6,720 bases of DNA from Planctomycetota bacterium. GTDB taxonomy: Bacteria > Planctomycetota > J058 > JARGOJ01. Positions 1 to 4,047 of the stretch are shown here, piece after piece. Location: assembly GCA_029210225.1 (NCBI GenBank), contig JARGOJ010000498.1, forward strand, positions 1-6,720. Direction: 5' to 3'. A model generated the notes under the pieces. The model had not been told where the DNA came from. It ran no database searches and saw nothing but the letters and a program-made list of their open reading frames with translations. Numbering within the stretch: position 1 is the stretch's first letter; every line of letters starts with the position of its first letter. The position numbers and the translations under genes are program-made.

Positions 1-41
1 AAAGTCCTTAGTATCAGCGCCTCTGTTTTGAGTAGGCCCAT
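1..41 (-). CDS. recO: Partial CDS, probable N-terminus of DNA repair protein RecO
   Basis: Only the first 13 codons and two further bases lie in the window; the gene continues past the left edge. The translation is MGLLKTEALILRT. The KTEA-x-x-LRT pattern resembles the first beta strand of the N-terminal OB fold of RecO, whose family often begins with a Lys-Thr/Cys-Glu-(Ala/Gly)-(Ile/Leu)-Val-Leu-Arg pattern. RecO binds single-stranded DNA and works with RecR to load RecA during gap repair. The ATG at 41 is preceded by GGAAAG (53-48, minus strand) with a 6-base spacer. The upstream peptidase stop is only 12 bases away, so it is probably the third gene of the same transcript. The start is well supported; the family call rests on very few residues and could be a coincidence. 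Confidence 0.5.
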   Translation of the reverse strand, partial: MGLLKTEALILRT

Positions 42-53
42 GTTTTTCTTTCC

Positions 54-1778
54 TCACGGCGTCAGCTTGATAGAGCGACGAGCGGTGCCACCTTTTTCGC
101 TGCGAATCCTTACATTCACAGTGCCTTTTCCCTTCACTAACCATACTACTTTGATACGGCTTTGACCGGGAATATGGCCAAAATCAAAGCGCCACGGGCG
201 ACGTTCGTTTTGAAGCATGGCCTCCTTCGTCACATCCCGACTGAGCGCAACCGCGACCGCTTTGGCTGACGGTCCCGAAATATTCGCACGATCCGATTGA
301 GAAACCTGAATTTGTTGGGCGATTTTCGTCGCAGTCGCCATGAAACCCTCGTTCTCCACGATCGCCGTCACCCGAAAAAGATCGTTGTCACCAGGGACCG
401 CCTTGCTCGTCAAAGACTTGATTTGAACTCGGGGCATCGTCGAGGCATGGTAGAGCACGAAGCGGGCGTTTCGGTAACAGACCTCTTCAAGCTGCCAGGT
501 CGGGGGAATGCGCGGCGTCATTTTGGTCCAACCGCCTAACTCGATTTTGCCGAGCTGAGGATGATCGTATTCGGTCCATTTAACGAAGCCTTTGCCCTTC
601 AACATCTCGTCATTCCAACGGAGCCGCTCCATATTGTCGACTCGTCCGTTCTTATTGTAATCCTGGGCCATGCTCCAGATCTCATTGGAGAAGCTGTAGA
701 CGCCGTAGCGCATGTAGCCCCAGTCGAGGAAAGCGCCACGAACGGCGTAGAGATCTTTGAAGGTTTGAAGATAACGATAGCCCGGCAGCATACGCTCGCC
801 TCGTCGCCCGAGGGCGTCATACATGCGAAGGTCGCCCCGAGGGACGTTGCGGTCGTCCTCGGAGCCCGGAGGCCTGAGGATCATGTTACCAGCGTTGTGA
901 AAGCTTTGAATCGCGGCGACGTTGCGGTGTTCTTCGAGGAACTCAACGGTGGCGCGAGTTTCCGGCTCGGAGAGAGGATAGTCTCCGGCGCCCCATTGCT
1001 GATGCCGAGGTCGCCAGTTCGACGGGAAGTTCCTGTTGAGGTCCACTCCTCCCACGGGGTCTTCATTGAAGCGGCCGTCGCCGTCATTGTCGAGGCCTTC
1101 CCAGCCAAGCATCGTGTATTGACCAAGCTCATCGGCCTTACAACGCTCCATGATTCGAGGATCAGCGCCGACTTTCCAGCGGCCATTGGGGTCCTTCTTA
1201 CGCATTTGCAAGATCTGACCATCGCCATCCAAGTCGTCATAGCCATCCTCGTCTTCGTCGCCGTCGTTGTCGTTGTCGTAGGGACGTCGGTTGCTCCGGC
1301 TGGAATGAGGAGTATTGGGCTCTTTCATGAAGGCTTCGCGGCCGTCAGGGTTGACCGTTGGCGCAATGTAAAAGACTTGCTCGTCCACGAGCTTCTTAAC
1401 CCAATCCAGGTCGTCGTAGCGAGTGAGGAGAAAGTGCGCGAGATAAAGGCAAATCTCCGCTCCTTGAATTTCATTGCCGTGGGTGTTGCCGTCGACGTAG
1501 AAGGCTGGTTTTTCTTTATCTGGGCCGGTCTTTGGGTTGCGGATGGTCAGCATCCAGATATCGCGGCCTTCATAAGATTTACCAATCGACTTGAGGCGAG
1601 TGGTCGCGGGGTAAGTGCTATTGAGCTTGATGAGGGCCTTGCGGAGCCCGTCATAGTCATAGTAGTGGTCGAAGCGCAGGATCCGCTTCGGTGGATCGCT
1701 GGAGTCAGAGATCGAGTCTCTCGGGCTCAAAAGCAAGAAAAGGGCGACGAGGCATAAAAGAATCGAGTGCTTTTTCAT
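54..1778 (-). CDS. Secreted M14-family zinc carboxypeptidase with Asp-rich insertions, catalytic set intact
   Basis: A 574-residue metallocarboxypeptidase, predicted to remove C-terminal residues from peptides outside the cytoplasmic membrane; the substrate is unknown. Residues 1 to about 24 form a signal peptide (KKH, then a Leu-rich core). The zinc-binding HxxE is H100-G-N-E103 and the third ligand is H294 in SFHNAG. The substrate-carboxylate pair is N248-R249 in DLNRNF. The general base is E366 in SNEIW. All expected M14 catalytic positions are therefore present. Two aspartate-rich stretches interrupt the domain, at 168-187 (repeated DxDxDG type) and 230-240. Residues 373-384 match a canonical EF-hand loop. 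From about 448 to the end there is a beta-rich accessory domain ending in RSEKGGTA, shared with the upstream paralogue. The ATG lies 3 bases after the upstream stop, which suggests translational coupling. Family assignment is secure; specificity is not readable. Confidence 0.93.
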   Translation of the reverse strand: MKKHSILLCLVALFLLLSPRDSISDSSDPPKRILRFDHYYDYDGLRKALIKLNSTYPATTRLKSIGKSYEGRDIWMLTIRNPKTGPDKEKPAFYVDGNTHGNEIQGAEICLYLAHFLLTRYDDLDWVKKLVDEQVFYIAPTVNPDGREAFMKEPNTPHSSRSNRRPYDNDNDGDEDEDGYDDLDGDGQILQMRKKDPNGRWKVGADPRIMERCKADELGQYTMLGWEGLDNDGDGRFNEDPVGGVDLNRNFPSNWRPRHQQWGAGDYPLSEPETRATVEFLEEHRNVAAIQSFHNAGNMILRPPGSEDDRNVPRGDLRMYDALGRRGERMLPGYRYLQTFKDLYAVRGAFLDWGYMRYGVYSFSNEIWSMAQDYNKNGRVDNMERLRWNDEMLKGKGFVKWTEYDHPQLGKIELGGWTKMTPRIPPTWQLEEVCYRNARFVLYHASTMPRVQIKSLTSKAVPGDNDLFRVTAIVENEGFMATATKIAQQIQVSQSDRANISGPSAKAVAVALSRDVTKEAMLQNERRPWRFDFGHIPGQSRIKVVWLVKGKGTVNVRIRSEKGGTARRSIKLTP

Positions 1779-1781
1779 GAA

Positions 1782-3464
1782 TCAGACTCCCTTCCCTAGC
1801 TTGACTTTTAAGGTGGCGGTGCCGCCTTTCTCGCTTCGGACAACCAGGTAAACACTGCCTTTGCCAGAGGACGAGATAATAAGGCTGTGTTCGATGGACT
1901 TGCCGCCTTTGATCGCCGGGAGGATGCTTCGGGACTTGCCCATGACCAAGGTGTCATTGCTGCCGAGGCTTACGACGAGCACAGTCGGCGTGTTCCTCTT
2001 CACTTCTGCGGCGCGGCGACTCTGCGTTGGGAGGAAGCCACGGTTCTTGATTTCAAAGGTCAGCTTGTAGACGTTGCCAGAGAGGCGGGTCACTTTTTTG
2101 CCCTTGAGTTCAATGTCTGGGAGCAGGGTTGCTCCATTGAGGACAAATCGGACGACGGGAGAAATGGCGGCGTTGAGCATCTCGCTGGGTGGTGTCTTCA
2201 CGGTAAAGGGAGCGAAACCACCAATCTCTACTTTGCCCAGGCTTGGGTGCTTGAAGGGCTTCCAGTCTTTGTATCCGAAACCTTGCTTTTTGAAGAAGCG
2301 ATACCATTGCCGCTCCCGCTTGAGCTCGGGGGAGGCTTTCTTATCGCTGGGCTTGGTGATGATCTCCGGGGCTCTCTGCCAGATTCTCGCAGGCCAGGTA
2401 ATCACGCCAAGGCCGTGGTAGGCGAAGTCTTGGAAGGTGCCGCTGCTCGCTTTCCCGGAAGGAACGTGGAAGGCATCGAGGGGTTTGGCGGTGCCTTTAC
2501 TCGATTCTTGATAGAGCTTGCCGAGGGCGTCATAGAGGGCCCGGTCGTCCTTAGGGATCTTATCTTTGCCTGCGGTGAGCGCGCCGTGTTGATTGCTGTG
2601 GAGATGGATGATGAGGCCGATGTTCTTTCTCTTCAGCAGGAAGTCGGCGAGGGCTTTGGATTCCGGATCGCTGAGCGGTCTCGGGCCAGCCCCAGGAACT
2701 TGGTGAGCGGGGCGCCAATGGATGGGGAAGTTCCTATCAATGTCGGTGCCCCCCAAGCCATCCTCGTTGACCTCTCCGTCTTTGTCGTTGTCCGTGCCTT
2801 CGAGCAGGAGTCTGAAACGCCCTAGCTCTCCATTCTTTGTTTCGGCGGGACGACTCAGGCTGTGATTGTCTCGGTCGAGGACCAGGACTCCATTGCTATC
2901 GGGGACCTTCATGGGAAGGATCCAGCCGTCACCGTCGAGATCGTCACTGGGGTCTTCATCTTTGTCACCATCGCGGTCGTTGTCGAAGGGAGCAATGGTC
3001 CACCGTTGTTGACGCAGTGGGGCTTTGAAGAGCAGCTCGGTGGCGTCGGGGTTGGGCCTTGGGATAAGCCAGATGGCTCGCTTCACCATGAGGGCTTTGA
3101 AAGCGGGTTCTTTGTCGAGAGCGGCCACGACAAACTCGGCGATCTTGAGCACCGCTTCGCCTCCGGCTGCTTCATCACCGGCCATGTTCCCGACGACGAG
3201 CAACGCAGGCTTAAGGCCCGGGTCGACCTCTCGGTCGCTGAGCAGGAGGGCCTCGATGGGGCGGCCAGCTCGGCTCTTTCCTATGATTTGTCGGCTTAAG
3301 ATCTTAGGTCGGGCTTTGATGAGCTTATCAATGCGCTTGCTCATGGAATCGTAGCTGTGATAGCCCTTCGGGACATTGATGCGAACTTCCGGACCTTGTG
3401 CATAGACATTCGAGCACAGCCCTAGACCGACGCTGAGGAAGAAAAGCAAGGTGGAACGTGGCAT
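1782..3464 (-). CDS. Secreted M14-like pseudopeptidase (zinc ligand and catalytic Glu lost)
   Basis: A 560-residue paralogue of the downstream carboxypeptidase, with the same layout throughout. It has a signal peptide (1-22, hydrophobic core, probable cleavage after VYA), an M14 fold to about residue 430, and a C-terminal beta domain ending in RSEKGGTA. Key positions differ. The zinc motif HGNE is replaced by A95-G-D-E98, so the first ligand His is Ala. The catalytic-Glu motif SNEIW becomes PARIW, putting R360 where Glu belongs. The Asn-Arg pair becomes D243-R244. The third ligand His is kept (H289), as are the Asp-rich insertions at 161-180 and 225-235. The frame is intact over the full length, so this is not a decayed pseudogene. 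Likely roles, all inferred, are peptide or carbohydrate binding, or partnering the active paralogue. It is the first gene of the minus-strand cluster. Confidence 0.9.
   Translation of the reverse strand: MPRSTLLFFLSVGLGLCSNVYAQGPEVRINVPKGYHSYDSMSKRIDKLIKARPKILSRQIIGKSRAGRPIEALLLSDREVDPGLKPALLVVGNMAGDEAAGGEAVLKIAEFVVAALDKEPAFKALMVKRAIWLIPRPNPDATELLFKAPLRQQRWTIAPFDNDRDGDKDEDPSDDLDGDGWILPMKVPDSNGVLVLDRDNHSLSRPAETKNGELGRFRLLLEGTDNDKDGEVNEDGLGGTDIDRNFPIHWRPAHQVPGAGPRPLSDPESKALADFLLKRKNIGLIIHLHSNQHGALTAGKDKIPKDDRALYDALGKLYQESSKGTAKPLDAFHVPSGKASSGTFQDFAYHGLGVITWPARIWQRAPEIITKPSDKKASPELKRERQWYRFFKKQGFGYKDWKPFKHPSLGKVEIGGFAPFTVKTPPSEMLNAAISPVVRFVLNGATLLPDIELKGKKVTRLSGNVYKLTFEIKNRGFLPTQSRRAAEVKRNTPTVLVVSLGSNDTLVMGKSRSILPAIKGGKSIEHSLIISSSGKGSVYLVVRSEKGGTATLKVKLGKGV
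1787..1795 (-). promoter_or_regulatory. Ribosome binding site of the active carboxypeptidase, inside the upstream gene
   Basis: The minus strand reads GGAAGGGAG here, 8 bases before the ATG at 1778. The site overlaps the last codons (Gly-Lys-Gly-Val) of the upstream M14-like gene. It fixes the start of the downstream gene. It also implies that ribosomes finishing the first gene pass directly over the initiation site of the second, so the two proteins are likely made in linked amounts. Confidence 0.7.
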
Positions 3465-3471
3465 AGGGCAA

Positions 3472-3476
3472 TCCTT
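3472..3476 (-). promoter_or_regulatory. Ribosome binding site of the M14-like pseudopeptidase
   Basis: The minus strand carries AAGGA 7 bases before the ATG at 3464. This supports the chosen start, which also gives a typical signal peptide. Confidence 0.65.
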
Positions 3477-3502
3477 ATCGTTTTTTGACCTCGGGTCGAC
3501 CT

Positions 3503-3508
3503 ATTATG
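3503..3508 (-). promoter_or_regulatory. Candidate -10 element for the peptidase cluster
   Basis: CATAAT on the minus strand (5 of 6 matches to TATAAT) lies about 39 bases before the ATG at 3464 and would give a short leader. No convincing -35 hexamer is seen at 16-18 bases upstream, so the call is weak. Confidence 0.25.
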
Positions 3509-3538
3509 CTAACCCAGCTGACGTTTAGGGATAGTCTG

Positions 3539-3556
3539 TTTCATATTTGTGTGAAA
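3539..3556. promoter_or_regulatory. 18-bp imperfect palindrome, candidate operator
   Basis: TTTCATATTTGTGTGAAA pairs at its outer five positions on each side (TTTCA/TGAAA) and at one further inner position. It is AT-rich and lies in the divergent region, upstream of the -10 candidate for the peptidase cluster. The size suits a dimeric regulator. No matching regulator is visible in the window, and a chance palindrome is possible. Confidence 0.3.
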
Positions 3557-3622
3557 TTGGACGAGAACGGAGAGAGAAATAGAGAAAAACGACGACTTGA
3601 GGACCCGATTCCGGCTCTGTTA

Positions 3623-3642
3623 AGGACTCCTAATAGAGTCCT
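3623..3642. repeat. Perfect 7-bp inverted repeat, candidate operator or hairpin
   Basis: AGGACTC and GAGTCCT are exact reverse complements separated by CTAATA. Seven A residues follow on the plus strand. It sits 17 bases upstream of the -35 candidate of the plus-strand promoter. It is not a typical terminator in either direction, because the T-run would precede the hairpin on the minus strand. An operator is the more natural reading, but this is inference. Confidence 0.4.
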
Positions 3643-3658
3643 AAAAAAAGGCGAACTG

Positions 3659-3687
3659 TTGACGGTGAGTCGCTTTCTTCCGATGAT
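3659..3687 (+). promoter_or_regulatory. Candidate sigma70-like promoter for the plus-strand genes
   Basis: TTGACG (3659-3664, 5 of 6 to the -35 consensus) and GATGAT (3682-3687, 4 of 6 to the -10 consensus) are separated by 17 bases. Transcription would begin near 3694, giving a leader of about 45 bases before the ATG at 3739. Planctomycete promoters are often poorly conserved, so this is a reasonable candidate only. Confidence 0.35.
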
Positions 3688-3722
3688 GGTTGAAAATCAC
3701 GAGCTTGGGATTCGTCCCGCTT

Positions 3723-3730
3723 GGAAAGGA
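3723..3730 (+). promoter_or_regulatory. Ribosome binding site of the 77-residue protein
   Basis: GGAAAGGA lies 8 bases before the ATG at 3739. It favours that start over a TTG 18 bases upstream in the same frame, which overlaps this site, and it is the main argument that the small frame is translated. Confidence 0.55.
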
Positions 3731-3738
3731 ATCGATCC

Positions 3739-3972
3739 ATGAAGCCCTTGTCTATGGCGCTCTACACCAACGTCTTTGTCGACATTCGCACCGGTCGAGA
3801 GAGAGAATGTGGTCATGGCCATCAAGACGAGATCGACGCCTTGGCGTGTTCTCTAGCTCAGCGCCGGGACGATGATGCCGTTATCACGTATAGAGATGAT
3901 GATCAGGGACGATGGCAGTATCTTGGAGGTTGGGCGCTCGTTGATCGTCACCCCATTGACGAAGGCCCATAA
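3739..3972 (+). CDS. Small hypothetical protein (77 residues)
   Basis: I do not recognise this protein. It runs from an ATG with a good ribosome binding site to a TAA at 3970-3972. The start (about residues 4-16, LSMALYTNVFVDI) is hydrophobic or beta-like but too short and polar for a clear membrane span. C24, H26, H28 and C37 could bind a metal, though no known motif fits. The C-terminal half is acidic, with Asp triplets at 44-46 and 53-55, and contains aromatic residues W59, Y61 and W65. There is no signal peptide, so it is probably cytoplasmic. It lies 75 bases before the kinase gene on the same strand, so co-transcription is plausible. The frame could be spurious given its size. Confidence 0.45.
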   Translation: MKPLSMALYTNVFVDIRTGRERECGHGHQDEIDALACSLAQRRDDDAVITYRDDDQGRWQYLGGWALVDRHPIDEGP

Positions 3973-3980
3973 AAAAAGGA

Positions 3981-4013
3981 CTCTTTGTCAGCGGCCTCGC
4001 GCTAAGACAAGAG
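3981..4013. other. Intercistronic hairpin between the small gene and the kinase gene
   Basis: CTCTTTGTC (3981-3989) pairs with GACAAGAG (4006-4013) with one bulged T, and AGCG (3990-3993) pairs with CGCT (4000-4003) around a GCCTCG loop. That is about 12 base pairs with small bulges. Seven A residues precede it at 3971-3977. On the plus strand no T-run follows, so it is not a standard terminator for the small gene. Read on the minus strand, the hairpin is followed by TCC and seven T residues, like an intrinsic terminator, but no minus-strand gene ends here. It may stop antisense transcription, or act in the kinase mRNA as a processing or attenuation element. Confidence 0.4.
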
Positions 4014-4047
4014 GACGCTCTCTCAGTTCACGGAGCAACGAAGAATC

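Noticed and set aside
561..1757. Long plus-strand open frame opposite the active carboxypeptidase
   Set aside because: It is the antisense of a gene with a signal peptide and all M14 motifs. Its Val/Ile-rich stretches are simply the reverse reading of the Asp-rich codons (GAC read as GTC).
1887..2825. Plus-strand open frame opposite the pseudopeptidase
   Set aside because: It lies wholly antisense to a well-supported gene, has no recognisable motifs and no convincing ribosome binding site.
3410..3464. Lipoprotein signal (LGLC at residues 14-17 of the pseudopeptidase)
   Set aside because: The residue before Cys is Leu rather than Gly, Ala or Ser, and a normal signal peptidase I site (VYA) follows, so lipidation is unlikely.
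3485..3742. Plus-strand open frame in the divergent control region
   Set aside because: It starts at a TTG without a ribosome binding site, has no recognisable features, and overlaps the promoter and ribosome binding site of the following gene.
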